Shown: positions 1 to 9,193, counted from the first letter of the stretch. The stretch: DNA of 64,000 bases from Gramella jeungdoensis (GCF_023805255.1 NZ_JAMSCK010000006.1:124001-188000); one strand, 5' to 3'. Notes: generated from the sequence alone by a model not told the origin. A program made the numbers and translations.

Positions 1-1267
1 TCATGGCGCCTTCATAAGAATTCTGAACGGTCCCTATCTGGCGGCCAATCTTCAGAAGTTCGTCAGTGAGGTTGGTGAACGAATCGTAAAGCGCTCCTGC
101 CTGGGTAGCGATCTGTATCGCGTTCTGTTTTTGCTTCTCGTTCTGCCACATACTATCGATCGTTTTAAGGACCGCAAGAAGGGTGGTAGGCGTAACAATA
201 ATGATATTCTTTTCAAAGGCATCACTGTACAGGGACGGATATTCATTGGAAGCGATGGCGAAAGCTGCTTCTATCGGGATGAAAAGCAATACAAAGTCAG
301 GGCTTTCCATCTGGTATAGAGAGTGGTAATTCTTATTACTCAGTTCGTTAACTCGATTTTTTACAGAAATAAGGTGATTTTTAAGGTGAGACTTCTTATC
401 ATCTTCATCTGTTTCGTTGATGTAGCGTTCATAAGCATTCAGTGAAACTTTGGAGTCTACCACCATCTTCTTGTCGCCCGGCAAATGAATGATCACATCG
501 GGCATTACTCTTTTTCCATCTTCGGTATTGAAGCTTTGCTGAACAAAATATTCGCTGTCTTTTTGCAGGCCACTGCGTTCCAGGACCCTCTCAAGTACCA
601 TCTCTCCCCAGTTACCCTGCATTTTGGTGTCGCCTTTAAGGGCTTTGGTGAGGTTGGTAGCATCCTCACTTATTTTAAGGCTTTGCTCATTCAGGAATTT
701 CAGTTTTTCTCCCAGTTCGGCATGTCTTTTAACCGATTCCGAATCGCTTTTATTTACTTTTTCCTCAAATTCCTTGATCTTTTTCTGAAGCGGGTCCAGA
801 ATGCTTTCGATATTCTGTTTATTAAGATTGGTAAACTTCTCCGATTTCTGATCGAGTATCTTATTCGCAAGATTCTCAAATTCCTTGGTGAATTTTTCCT
901 GGAGTTTTTCTACCTCGGCTTTTTGCTCCTCATTCTTTTCCTGAAGATTATTGAATTCTGAAATTTTTCGGGTAAGCTCCAGGCTGATGTTTTCCTTTTC
1001 CCTCCTTATTTCCTCTCTTTCTTTCTCGATCTTTTCAATATCGCCAGCCGCTTCATTTTTAAGTTGTTGAATCTCTTCTTTGTGATTTTCTAACTCACTG
1101 TTTATTTGATTTTTAAGATCTTCTATCTGAATTGATAGTTGAGAGTTTCTTTCTTCAAGTCTTCCGGTCTCGTTTTTAGATTTAAGACCCGAAATGAGTT
1201 TACCTATATAAACTCCGATCCCCAGAGCCACAATAAAAATTAAACTAATGAGAAGGTATTCGTTCAT
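1..1267 (-). CDS. rmuC: RmuC-family DNA recombination protein (3' end cut by window)
   Basis: The reading frame opens at an ATG read from position 1267 leftward and stays open to the window edge, giving 422 residues without a stop. Residues about 4-24 form one hydrophobic segment (N-terminal anchor), followed by a long charged coiled coil to about residue 190 and then the RmuC nuclease-like domain, recognisable from short stretches such as MQGNWGEMVLERVLE, PDVIIHLPGDK and VVDSKVSLNAYERY. Family members are membrane-anchored proteins thought to limit inversions at short inverted repeats; the biochemical role is only inferred. The C-terminus is missing here because of the window boundary, not because of a mutation. 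A TATCTTTG box lies 18 bases upstream of the start. Confidence 0.93.
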   Translation of the reverse strand, partial: MNEYLLISLIFIVALGIGVYIGKLISGLKSKNETGRLEERNSQLSIQIEDLKNQINSELENHKEEIQQLKNEAAGDIEKIEKEREEIRREKENISLELTRKISEFNNLQEKNEEQKAEVEKLQEKFTKEFENLANKILDQKSEKFTNLNKQNIESILDPLQKKIKEFEEKVNKSDSESVKRHAELGEKLKFLNEQSLKISEDATNLTKALKGDTKMQGNWGEMVLERVLERSGLQKDSEYFVQQSFNTEDGKRVMPDVIIHLPGDKKMVVDSKVSLNAYERYINETDEDDKKSHLKNHLISVKNRVNELSNKNYHSLYQMESPDFVLLFIPIEAAFAIASNEYPSLYSDAFEKNIIIVTPTTLLAVLKTIDSMWQNEKQKQNAIQIATQAGALYDSFTNLTDELLKIGRQIGTVQNSYEGAM

Positions 1268-1284
1268 GAAATTGGCGGTTTTTC

Positions 1285-1292
1285 CAAAGATA
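1285..1292 (-). promoter_or_regulatory. -7 promoter box of rmuC
   Basis: Read on the minus strand this is TATCTTTG, a perfect match to the Bacteroidota -7 consensus TAnnTTTG, 18 bases before the rmuC start codon. I see no good TTG at the expected -33 position, so only half the promoter is supported. Confidence 0.5.
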
Positions 1293-1345
1293 CTTATTTA
1301 AGAATTTTATAGAAGAGAGTCAGTAAAAATTTATAAATGATCTAA

Positions 1346-1372
1346 TGTCACATCGAGCGGAGTGGAGGTGTA
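1346..1372. repeat. REP-like short imperfect palindrome
   Basis: The stretch around CACATCGAGCGGAGTGGAGG is an imperfect palindrome (CACATCGA against TGGAGGTG) in the gap between two same-strand genes. It resembles the CACATCGAGCG-type short repeats scattered in many flavobacterial genomes. I found only this one clear copy in the window, so the assignment rests on recall of that repeat type. Confidence 0.35.
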
Positions 1373-1376
1373 GAAT

Positions 1377-2168
1377 TTATTTTATTTTAAAACTGGAAGA
1401 CTCTTTATCAAAATGGATCAGATGACTGGGGAAGAGGTCGTTGAAGGTTTCAGAGTTTATGAGATCTAAAGGTTTGCCATAGAGCGCCTTTTTGTCCTTC
1501 AGAATAAGAAGTTTGTCGCATAACTGTAGAGCCAGGTTTATTTCGTGCGATGCGAACAAAATAGCCTTATTGGTTTCCCGGCTAAGTTGCTGCAGTAGTT
1601 TAAGGACATAGGCTTTATGATAAAGGTCAAGATGAGTAGTAGGTTCATCTAAAATGATGAGTGAAGTGTCCTGGGCCAAGGCGCGGGCAATTAACACCTT
1701 TTGAAATTGCCCATCACTTAGTTCATGACATTTTTTACTCTTTATATCCTCGATGTTGACCAGCTTAATGGCGTGCATTACTTTTTTCAGGTCATTCTTG
1801 TTGAGTTTTCCTATCCAGTTGGTATATGGCTGACGACCAAGGGCAACCAGTTCCATGACGCTAAGGTTCTTTGAGATCAGTTGCTCGGTCAATACCAGGC
1901 TGATGTTTTTAGAAAGTTCCGAAACATCGGTTTTAGCAAGATTTTTTTCAGAAATAAAAACCTGTCCTTTAATTATTTGCTGTATCCCGCTTAAAGTTCT
2001 AAGTAAGGTAGATTTTCCGGCGCCGTTGATCCCGATAACGGCAACAAGTTCACCTTCTTTTATTTCCATATCGATTCCCGAAACGACTACCTGTATGTCA
2101 TTTCTTTTCCGGTAACCTATGCTTAGTTCATCAGTTTTCAGGACGATATTTGAATTTTCAGCGCTCAC
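1377..2168 (-). CDS. btuD: ABC transporter ATP-binding protein, FecE/BtuD type
   Basis: 263-residue ATPase of the metal-chelate/cobalamin importer class. Walker A GINGAGKST is at residues 46-54, the signature is LSDGQ, Walker B is ILDEP followed by the D-loop, and the switch histidine is in FASHE. It is the last gene of a leftward three-gene operon; its start codon directly abuts the stop of the permease gene. Together with the permease and binding protein it would energise import of a corrinoid from the periplasm. The substrate is inferred from the neighbouring cobalamin riboswitch, btuB and btuG; by sequence alone it could equally be a haem or siderophore ATPase. Confidence 0.88.
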   Translation of the reverse strand: MSAENSNIVLKTDELSIGYRKRNDIQVVVSGIDMEIKEGELVAVIGINGAGKSTLLRTLSGIQQIIKGQVFISEKNLAKTDVSELSKNISLVLTEQLISKNLSVMELVALGRQPYTNWIGKLNKNDLKKVMHAIKLVNIEDIKSKKCHELSDGQFQKVLIARALAQDTSLIILDEPTTHLDLYHKAYVLKLLQQLSRETNKAILFASHEINLALQLCDKLLILKDKKALYGKPLDLINSETFNDLFPSHLIHFDKESSSFKIK

Positions 2169-3200
2169 TTAAAAATTGAATTTTCTCTTTCTCACCAGCA
2201 GCCAGATGACGACTGGAGCTCCGATCAGCGAAGTTATTGCATTTATAGGTAAACTGAATTCACTTCCCGGTAGCTGAGCAATGATATCACAAATTAGCAT
2301 TAAAATAGCTCCGCCAAATATCACCGCCGGGACCAGGCTTACATGATTGGCCGAGGGAATTATCTGTCTCACCAGGTGCGGAACCGCAAGACCTACAAAG
2401 GCGATTGGGCCGGCAAAAGCAGTGATACTTCCAGCCAGTAAACTGGTAGCGATAATTATCATGAACCGGTTCCTTTTGATATTGGTACCGAGGCTTCGTG
2501 CGTATTGCTCTCCTAATAAGAGAGAATTGAGGTTTTTTATGCTGCCAATGCTTATCAATATTCCTATCACCCAGAACAAACCAAGGATGGAAACTTCATC
2601 CCAGCTAAGATTTCCCAGGCTTCCGTAAGACCAGAAAACATACTGCTGCAGTTGGGAGGCTGGGCTAAAATAGGCCAGAACACTTACTATGGCAGCTGTA
2701 AGGCTGGCGAACATTAAACCTATGATAAGTATTGCCATGGTGTCTCTTAAGCGAATAGAGGCAAGGATAACAGCGAACAAGACCAGCAAACTTCCAAGAC
2801 TGGAGGCGATCACCAGACTCCAACCAGATAAAAGAATTGCCGCAAATGAAGCTCCGAAAATAGATGCGCCCATGAATACGATTGCAACTCCAAGGCTGGC
2901 ACCACTACTTAAACCAAGCACATATGGCCCTGCGAGTGGATTCCTGAAAAGGGTTTGCATTAAAAGTCCGCTAACTGCCAGCCCCGATCCGGTAATAATT
3001 GCTGTAATGGCTTTCGGAAGTCGGTAATTAAGAATAATATATCTCCACGTCTCTCTATCTACTTCAAAACCCAGCAGGGCAGAGGTGACATCTGAAACCG
3101 GAATATTTACCGATCCCAGGCTAATATTGAATAATCCGGTGAGAATTACCGCAAGGAACAGTATGATAAGCGCAAAAGTATATTTTCTCTGACTCAGCAT
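2169..3200 (-). CDS. btuC: FecCD/BtuC-family ABC transporter permease
   Basis: 343-residue, strongly hydrophobic protein with about ten membrane segments, typical length for the FecCD family. Family landmarks include GLLMQTLFRNPLAGPYVLG after the first segments, and a segment carrying GPIAFVGLAVPHLVR, the usual cytoplasmic coupling region for the ATPase. The start overlaps the stop of the upstream substrate-binding protein gene by one base, and the ATPase follows without a gap, so the three are translated from one message. Assigned to vitamin B12 by context; family membership itself is secure. Confidence 0.9.
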   Translation of the reverse strand: MLSQRKYTFALIILFLAVILTGLFNISLGSVNIPVSDVTSALLGFEVDRETWRYIILNYRLPKAITAIITGSGLAVSGLLMQTLFRNPLAGPYVLGLSSGASLGVAIVFMGASIFGASFAAILLSGWSLVIASSLGSLLVLFAVILASIRLRDTMAILIIGLMFASLTAAIVSVLAYFSPASQLQQYVFWSYGSLGNLSWDEVSILGLFWVIGILISIGSIKNLNSLLLGEQYARSLGTNIKRNRFMIIIATSLLAGSITAFAGPIAFVGLAVPHLVRQIIPSANHVSLVPAVIFGGAILMLICDIIAQLPGSEFSLPINAITSLIGAPVVIWLLVRKRKFNF

Positions 3201-4354
3201 TATTTAAGCGGTTTGTAGAATACCGGTTCGTAATCTTCCATAAGCCCTGGGTGGAATATAGAAATTAGGTCTTTCAGAATAAGATCGGGTCTTTGCGGAC
3301 CAAGCTCATAAAAAGTTATTCCGCCAGTCTCCCCGGTTGAAAGGCTTACGCTGTATACATTCTTATCTCTCACAGCTTTAAAACGTTTGTAATGCTCCGA
3401 TTCATTGAAAAGCTGTTCGTAAGAGGTGAACTGGCCGGAGCTCACCCAGTATTCGGCATCCTCAGCCTTTTCCAGAACGCTTTCAAAGGCTAATGATAAA
3501 CTTCCATCACCTTCAGTTTCGGCATACAGATAATTGGCATTAGCGTCTTTAATGAACTGTGCCTGCCACGAATTCCCGTAAGGCATATACCATTTGTCAT
3601 TATACATGGATCCGGCGATTACGCTAGGTCTTTTCTCACTGGTTTTAGCCAGTTCTTTTGCTTTAATGTATTCGTTCCTGATCTCACTGAATATTTCTTC
3701 AGCCTCACTTTCTTTTCCGAATAAAACCCCGAAGAACTTTATCCATTCAGCCTTTCCCAGGGGTGTTGCCTCGGTCCAGTCACCATTATAAATAACCGGA
3801 ATTCCTGTTTTTTGGATGGTCTCAAAGCTTTTATTGGAAGCGTTAATAGCAAAACCAATAACCACATCGGGCGAAAGATCTATTAAGATCTCGGTATTGA
3901 TATTTTCGTTCTGGCCTAACTCTAAAATTTTTCCGGCATCGATCAGTTTTCGTGTGTTTTCTGAAGAGATATAATTGAGGCCTGGAAATCCTACTAACTT
4001 TCCTTCTTCATTTAAAGCTTCAAGAGCTGGAATATGAGTGGTGGAAGTGACCACGAGACTTTCTATCGGAACTTCAACCTTCTGATTGTATTCAAGGTTT
4101 TCAGGGATCTCAGCATTCTTTTCTGCCAAAAGATAAACTAAAGGATCTTCAGCTTCGGGCCACGGAGTATTCACCTTTAGAATACTGTAGTTTTCAAAGC
4201 TAGTGATACTGAAACCTTTTGCTTCTTCAATTTCTACTTCTTTACCCTTCTGAAATTCAGGTGAATCAGCTTTCTTTGAATCTTTACAGGATATGAATCC
4301 CATGACTAGGAAAATGAGAATTATTCTTTTCAAAACCGTTTGTTTGGAGATCAA
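3200..4354 (-). CDS. btuF: Periplasmic substrate-binding lipoprotein, BtuF type
   Basis: About 384-residue periplasmic binding protein of the corrinoid/iron-chelate class. A lipoprotein signal ends in GFISC (Cys 23 with the longest start), and the C-terminal part carries TGGITFYELGPQRPDLILKD, a pattern usual in Bacteroidota members next to BtuC. No ATG precedes the signal peptide: the longest frame uses a TTG at 4354, while a second TTG at 4333 would give MKRIILIFLVMGFISC, a more typical lipoprotein start. A TACTTTTG -7-like box at 4352-4359 overlaps the first TTG, favouring the 4333 start. The residue after Cys is Lys, consistent with a periplasmic, not surface, lipoprotein. Faces the riboswitch-btuB unit divergently. 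Confidence 0.82.
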   Translation of the reverse strand: MISKQTVLKRIILIFLVMGFISCKDSKKADSPEFQKGKEVEIEEAKGFSITSFENYSILKVNTPWPEAEDPLVYLLAEKNAEIPENLEYNQKVEVPIESLVVTSTTHIPALEALNEEGKLVGFPGLNYISSENTRKLIDAGKILELGQNENINTEILIDLSPDVVIGFAINASNKSFETIQKTGIPVIYNGDWTEATPLGKAEWIKFFGVLFGKESEAEEIFSEIRNEYIKAKELAKTSEKRPSVIAGSMYNDKWYMPYGNSWQAQFIKDANANYLYAETEGDGSLSLAFESVLEKAEDAEYWVSSGQFTSYEQLFNESEHYKRFKAVRDKNVYSVSLSTGETGGITFYELGPQRPDLILKDLISIFHPGLMEDYEPVFYKPLK

Positions 4355-4401
4355 AAGTAAGATTATTTAACTTTTTGATCTTATTGCTAAACATATTTGT
4401 T

Positions 4402-4409
4402 TATTTTCG
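4402..4409 (+). promoter_or_regulatory. Likely -7 box for the btuB riboswitch transcript
   Basis: TATTTTCG lies about 10 bases before the first riboswitch helix. It matches TAnnTTTG except for C in place of T at the seventh position. The nrdB riboswitch transcript has the same kind of variant (TAATTTCG at 41476-41483). No clear -33 TTTG is seen at the right distance. Confidence 0.35.
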
Positions 4410-4418
4410 CATTGAAAT

Positions 4419-4660
4419 TTTGGTTCAGCGCCGATTTATTTCTGCGTGGATTAAAAGGGAATCAGGGGAAGTATTTACTTCAAAAGCCTGAGCTGTTCCC
4501 GCAACTGTAAGCTTTGTCCGCCTGTGGCGGATGGCTGCAATAATTCTTCAAACCACTGTGCGTCTAAGGCGCATGGGAAGGTGAATTGCAGTACGCGAGC
4601 CAGGAGACCTGCCTGAATTTCAAACTAATATCGAGTGACTTTCGGGATAAAGGTCGGCAG
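4419..4660 (+). promoter_or_regulatory. Cobalamin riboswitch controlling btuB-btuG
   Basis: Class I cobalamin riboswitch. Conserved blocks appear in order: GGTTCAGCGCC, AAAAGGGAATC, GAGCTGTTCCCGCAACTGTAA, CCACTGTG and ATGGGAAGG, then GCCAGGAGACCTGCC. Loop L5 holds TCCCG (4497-4501). A downstream hairpin with arms GACTTT and AAAGGTC (4637-4655) presents CGGGA (4643-4647) in its loop, an exact complement, so the kissing pseudoknot that marks this family can form. The hairpin ends nine bases before the btuB ATG at 4664, so ligand binding would hide the ribosome entry site, i.e. translational repression by B12. A CCGCC-TGT-GGCGG hairpin is inserted in the variable part. Confidence 0.93.
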
Positions 4661-4663
4661 ATT

Positions 4664-6493
4664 ATGAACGGAAACTTATATCATCTTATTCTAATCTTTT
4701 TTTGCGCCTGCTTTAGTATGGCCGCTCAAAATGATTCCATAAACTGGCTGGAAGAGGTTCGTTTAAGCGATGTGAAGCTTAAACAGAATTCCGAAGGGCA
4801 GTTCGTAAGAGAGTTGGAAGATTCTCTCATTCAGCAGAATGAGCCATTGCTCACCTCATTATTGAAATTCAATTCCCCTTTCTTTTTCCGGGAGAATGGC
4901 TACGGAATGGTTTCTTCGGCTTCAGTGCGCGGTACTAGCGCGGCCCAGACAGCTGTGGTGTGGAATGGCATCAATATCAATTCACAATTTACCGGGCAGA
5001 CAGATTTTAATACGATAAACACCCGGGTTTTTGACAATATAAGTCTGCGGCCCGGTGGCGGCAGTGTGGTCTATGGCAGCGGCGCCATTGGAGGAACCAT
5101 TCACCTGAACAATGACTTCAGTTTTGATGGGGAGTTGAAGAATGCAGTGCGTACTGGATATGGCAGTTTTGAAACCTATCAGGCAGCTTATAATGGAAGT
5201 TTTTCTAATGAGAAGACCAGCTTAAATATTGGTGTTTCAGGCATAAGTTCAGAAAATGATTATAAATACCAGGGAACCGATAAGCAGAATGAAAATGGTG
5301 ATTTTTATAATGTTTCGCTGAGTGCCTCCCTGGCCAGATGGCTTGATGATACAAACATTCTGAAGTTCTATTCGAACTATTACCAGGGCGGTCGTGGATT
5401 CTCGGGGACTTTGAACCTTCCATCCAACAGTAAATATGAAGACAGGAACTTGAGAAACCTGCTTGAATGGAAATCATTTTTTGGAGATTTTACAAGCAGT
5501 CTGAAACTAGCCTTTTTAAAAGAAGAATTCAAATATTTTGAGAACAGGGATTCTGAAAATTTCAGTTTTGGAGAGGCCGAAACAGGAATCATCAAGTATG
5601 ATCTGGGTTATGAATTCTCAGCTGGAATGAAACTTAATTTCATTGCAGATTATAATAATATCAATGGGGAAGGGTCAGGTATTGAAAATGCACAAAGAAA
5701 TATCGGAGGATTTTCGGCTTTATGGAATCACGACCTGGGAAAACTGAATTACGAATTAAGTTTAAGGCAGGAAATCACTGAAATTTATAACTCTCCTTTA
5801 TTGTTTTCAGCAGGAGGGAACTATTATTTTTCAGAAAATTATCTTCTTCGAATCAATACCTCCAGGAATTTCAGGATTCCAACCTTCAATGATCTATTCT
5901 GGCAGTCAGGCGGAAATAAGGAACTGGACCCCGAAACTTCCTTACAGGGAGAGATCGGGAATGAGATCAGTTTTCAGAATTTTCAGATTAACCTTACGGC
6001 ATATTTCATGGATATTGATAACCTGATCCGCTGGATCCCGGGAGAAGATGGAATGTGGCGACCGGTGAACACCTCCAATGTTCATAATTATGGTTTGGAA
6101 GTGATAGCTGACTGGTCTAAGAATATTGGTGAAAATCCGCTAAGACTGAGTGGGAACTATGCCTTTACGAAGTCTATAGACCAGGAAACCGGTAAGCAAC
6201 TTATTTATACGCCTCAACATAAGATTACTTTTTCGGGAGCCTATGAGATAAATAGGCTGGTTTTTTCTATTCAGTCAATTTATAATGGTAGTATTTATAC
6301 CTCTTCCGATAATAATTATGAACTGAACTCATACAAATTAGTAAATCTGGGAGCCGAATATGCCTTTGCTAAAAGTCCGGAAACAAGTCTGCGATTTCAA
6401 ATACATAACATTTTTAACGAAGAATATCAAAGTCTGCCTTCCCGCATCATGCCTGGAAGGTCATTTAACACCTTACTAATAATCAATTTTTAG
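4664..6493 (+). CDS. btuB: TonB-dependent outer-membrane cobalamin receptor
   Basis: 609-residue TonB-dependent receptor. The frame is open further upstream, but an earlier start would lie inside the riboswitch core; the ATG at 4664 gives a signal peptide ending in CFSMAAQ. A TonB-box-like EEVRLSD follows, then the plug domain (RENGYGMVSSASVRGTSAAQ, RPGGGSVVYGSGAIGGTI) and a long beta-barrel ending in the terminal phenylalanine expected for outer-membrane barrels. It would bring cobalamin or other corrinoids across the outer membrane using TonB energy. Followed after two bases by a BtuG-like gene, which in Bacteroides forms a lid complex on BtuB. Substrate assignment rests on the riboswitch and on this partner. 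Confidence 0.92.
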   Translation: MNGNLYHLILIFFCACFSMAAQNDSINWLEEVRLSDVKLKQNSEGQFVRELEDSLIQQNEPLLTSLLKFNSPFFFRENGYGMVSSASVRGTSAAQTAVVWNGININSQFTGQTDFNTINTRVFDNISLRPGGGSVVYGSGAIGGTIHLNNDFSFDGELKNAVRTGYGSFETYQAAYNGSFSNEKTSLNIGVSGISSENDYKYQGTDKQNENGDFYNVSLSASLARWLDDTNILKFYSNYYQGGRGFSGTLNLPSNSKYEDRNLRNLLEWKSFFGDFTSSLKLAFLKEEFKYFENRDSENFSFGEAETGIIKYDLGYEFSAGMKLNFIADYNNINGEGSGIENAQRNIGGFSALWNHDLGKLNYELSLRQEITEIYNSPLLFSAGGNYYFSENYLLRINTSRNFRIPTFNDLFWQSGGNKELDPETSLQGEIGNEISFQNFQINLTAYFMDIDNLIRWIPGEDGMWRPVNTSNVHNYGLEVIADWSKNIGENPLRLSGNYAFTKSIDQETGKQLIYTPQHKITFSGAYEINRLVFSIQSIYNGSIYTSSDNNYELNSYKLVNLGAEYAFAKSPETSLRFQIHNIFNEEYQSLPSRIMPGRSFNTLLIINF

Positions 6494-6495
6494 CT

Positions 6496-7566
6496 ATGAA
6501 CTACAAACACTTATTTCTGTTATTTTTTACCGTCTTCCTTTTTAATTCCTGCGAAGACGATACCGATTGTTGTCCTATGCCCGAAGAGGAAGCCGAATTC
6601 GAGTCGGGAATCTTTGTGCTGAACGAGGGGAATTTCGGCTCCGGGAATGCCTCGGTGAGCTTTCTAGATAACGATATGCAGCAAATGCAAAGCAGTATTT
6701 TTATGAATACTAATGAAACCGGGCTTGGCGATACTGCTCAAAGCATCAAATTATATGAGGAATTTGCAATTATCGTTGTGAATGTTTCTAATAAGATCGA
6801 GGTCGTAGACAGGTATACATTTGAAAGCCGTGCTACGATAGATGTTGAACTTATGAATCCGCGTTATGCAGAAGTGGTAAACGATAAGATCTACGTTAGC
6901 AATTGGGGCGACGGAATGGACCCTGATGACGACTTTGTCGCTGTTTTCGATCTGTCGGACTTTTCATTTATAAAATCGATTTCGGTTGCTGAAGGACCTG
7001 AGAAAGTCCTGGCAGCCAATGGAAAACTATTCGTTGCCCATAAAGGCGGATTTTCATTTAATAATATTGTCTCTGTTATCAATACCGAGAGCAATGGAGT
7101 AGAGGCAGAAATAGAAGTAGGGGACCTGCCAAATTCCATGGTAATAGAAGGTAATAATCTTTGGGTGTTAGCTGGAGGGAAACCCTCTTATGCCGAAACA
7201 GAGACTGCTGGTAAATTATCAAATATCAATATTAGCAATAACCAGGTTGAGGAAGAATTTGATTTCCCGGATAGCTCTTTGCATCCAAATAATTTGAGCC
7301 TGGAAGGTAGTGATGTATATCTTACCATAGGCAAAACAGTATATAATTATAACATGACTACTATGCAGCCGGCTTCTGAATATAAACTTGATGAGCCAGC
7401 TTTATTATATGGTTTTGAGATCCATGACGGAAGAATATATGTAGCCTCTCCGAATGCCGATTTTACCGGGGACGGAATGCTTTATATCTACAATCTTTCA
7501 AATGGAAGTTTGACCACTCAGTTTTCAGTTGGAATTAATCCCAACGGAATTTATTTTAATGATTAG
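6496..7566 (+). CDS. btuG: BtuG-like surface lipoprotein, YncE/DUF5074 beta-propeller
   Basis: 356-residue lipoprotein: signal peptide with lipobox ending at Cys 19, followed by EDDTD. Acidic residues right after the cysteine are the usual surface-export mark for Bacteroidota lipoproteins. The rest is built of repeated beta-propeller blades of the YncE/DUF5074 type (blade-like stretches EVVNDKIYVSNWG, VLAANGKLFVAHKGG, GRIYVASPN). In Bacteroides, BtuG proteins of this fold sit on BtuB and bind B12 extremely tightly; the position two bases after btuB under a cobalamin riboswitch supports the same job here. The residues contacting B12 cannot be verified by eye. Confidence 0.8.
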   Translation: MNYKHLFLLFFTVFLFNSCEDDTDCCPMPEEEAEFESGIFVLNEGNFGSGNASVSFLDNDMQQMQSSIFMNTNETGLGDTAQSIKLYEEFAIIVVNVSNKIEVVDRYTFESRATIDVELMNPRYAEVVNDKIYVSNWGDGMDPDDDFVAVFDLSDFSFIKSISVAEGPEKVLAANGKLFVAHKGGFSFNNIVSVINTESNGVEAEIEVGDLPNSMVIEGNNLWVLAGGKPSYAETETAGKLSNINISNNQVEEEFDFPDSSLHPNNLSLEGSDVYLTIGKTVYNYNMTTMQPASEYKLDEPALLYGFEIHDGRIYVASPNADFTGDGMLYIYNLSNGSLTTQFSVGINPNGIYFND

Positions 7567-7571
7567 CCAAT

Positions 7572-7602
7572 AAAAAAACCCGCTCCGAGCGGGTTTTTTT
7601 TA
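7572..7602. terminator. Bidirectional rho-independent terminator
   Basis: Stem AACCCGCT / AGCGGGTT with loop CCG, preceded by seven A and followed by eight T. It lies between the convergent btuG and S41-protease genes and can stop transcription from both sides. Confidence 0.9.
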
Positions 7603-7606
7603 TCTT

Positions 7607-9100
7607 TTATTCTTTATTGAAACTGACTCCTAATTTCCGGCCTCCGGTATCTGGAAGTTTATCGATATACATTCTTTGGTAAAGAATATTATCAAAACCA
7701 GCTTCTTTAAACTCATTATACCAGAATTCCCTTTCAGGATAGAATCTTCTGCTTCCAGCTATAGCATCGATAGCTGCTGAAAGTAATCTTTCAGAAGGAT
7801 CTCCAAGGGTTCCCATGTTAGATATCCTTTCTTCAATAGCAAAATCCGGGATTATTCCGTTATAAGGTACCACCATATCCTCTGCGTTCACTGATTCGTA
7901 GACCAGTGGCTGAATAGCATATTTATGATCTGGATTGGCATTTTCCCTTCCAAAATTTGGAGAATCATAAAGAGTAACCGATGCCTGTGATTTTCCAACT
8001 GTAGTGTCTCCTACCTTGATTACATCGATATAAGGACTTAGCCCATTCATCACAAGCTCACTTGCTGATGCAGTGGAAGAAGTTCCAATCACATAGACAT
8101 CAGATAGATTAAGACTGTTGATAGCTTCGTTGTTATCTATCTTATCGGTAAAATAATTGAATAATCTATCAGGGTTTTCCTGAAGGAAATAGTTCTGATA
8201 TTTATCATTCCATTGCTGTTTTGCGAATACCTCTCCGGTGAACTGCCCGGTAATCATGCTTGCCAATCGGGTGGCAGAACTTACCCTACCACCTCCATTA
8301 TATCGAAGGTCAAGGATAAGTTTTTGAATACCAGCGGCCTTGAAATCGGCAAAAACTGTATTTAGTTCATCATCAAAGTCTGCTACAAAACTATTATACA
8401 TTAGATATCCAACCTTAATACCGTCTACATCCAGAACCTTATTTATTAGGATTGGATTTTCAGTGAGGGTTTGGGCATCTATGGTTACCGTTTCTCCGGT
8501 TTCACTAATCGTATTATTTTCAATTTTTGCCAGAGTAAAGGTGATTGTTGAATTCGAAAGTAAATCCCTGTAGTTACTTATGGTAAGAGCTTCTCCATTG
8601 ATTTTTGTGAAAAGGTCTCCTCTCTGGATATCTTTTCCTTCGGCGTTACTTCCAGGGATAATGTATCTTACAACTCCAAAAATATCATTGGACCCTGAAG
8701 ATAATCTGTAAAGGCGATAATCTACACCTGTTGTTTCCGAAATTCCACTAAAACTATTCTCCAGTTCTATATAGTCATCTGTTATAAAGCTGAAACGGTC
8801 CTGAGAAGCAACAAGTCCGTCATAGAATAAATTTTCAGGTGTATCCCAAGTTTCGAGCCAGTCATATAATTCCTCCTGATCAGCAAAATAGTCATTGGCA
8901 AGCTCAGGGATATCAGATTTGTAAAGGTATATCTCATTCATTCCCTTCCAGACAAAGTCCTTGATTTCAAGCTCCAGGCTCACCTCAGTTTTTCCGCCAT
9001 TATCCGGAGGATTAGGGATATCATCATTATCATCCTTTGAACAGGAGACTAACATTCCCCCTGTAAGAAGGAATAGCATTAAATATTTATATACTTTCAT
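7607..9100 (-). CDS. S41-family serine protease lipoprotein (C-terminal-processing-like)
   Basis: 497 residues. The lipoprotein signal ends in MLVSC (Cys 20) and is followed by SKDDNDD, suggesting surface display. A PDZ-like segment (about residues 140-200, with GDLFTKINGEAL) precedes the S41 peptidase domain. The catalytic serine is probably Ser 345 in STASASE and the general base Lys 370 in TTVGKS, 25 residues later, the same spacing as in the Tsp/CtpA family. LDLRYNGGG is the usual substrate-strand motif. Bacteroidota carry many such lipoproteins; the natural substrate is unknown. Monocistronic, with its terminator shared with btuG. Confidence 0.88.
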   Translation of the reverse strand: MKVYKYLMLFLLTGGMLVSCSKDDNDDIPNPPDNGGKTEVSLELEIKDFVWKGMNEIYLYKSDIPELANDYFADQEELYDWLETWDTPENLFYDGLVASQDRFSFITDDYIELENSFSGISETTGVDYRLYRLSSGSNDIFGVVRYIIPGSNAEGKDIQRGDLFTKINGEALTISNYRDLLSNSTITFTLAKIENNTISETGETVTIDAQTLTENPILINKVLDVDGIKVGYLMYNSFVADFDDELNTVFADFKAAGIQKLILDLRYNGGGRVSSATRLASMITGQFTGEVFAKQQWNDKYQNYFLQENPDRLFNYFTDKIDNNEAINSLNLSDVYVIGTSSTASASELVMNGLSPYIDVIKVGDTTVGKSQASVTLYDSPNFGRENANPDHKYAIQPLVYESVNAEDMVVPYNGIIPDFAIEERISNMGTLGDPSERLLSAAIDAIAGSRRFYPEREFWYNEFKEAGFDNILYQRMYIDKLPDTGGRKLGVSFNKE

Positions 9101-9167
9101 AGATTAAGAATGGATTAATAACAATTTTTTCTAAAAATAGGTACATTCTTACAATTTCAAAATTAAT

Positions 9168-9193
9168 TGTAACAAAACTGTACGTGACTCGTC
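9168..9193 (+). promoter_or_regulatory. ECF-sigma-type promoter, probably autoregulatory
   Basis: TGTAAC (9168-9173) and CGTC (9190-9193) are separated by 16 bases, the -35/-10 arrangement used by ECF sigma factors (compare TGTAAC with CGAC for Bacillus SigX). It lies 39 bases ahead of an ECF sigma gene, so the sigma factor probably drives its own operon. No TAnnTTTG box is seen in this gap. Confidence 0.6.

Noticed and set aside
4586-4663. Upstream in-frame start for btuB
   Set aside because: That sequence is the conserved riboswitch core; the ATG at 4664 yields a clean signal peptide.
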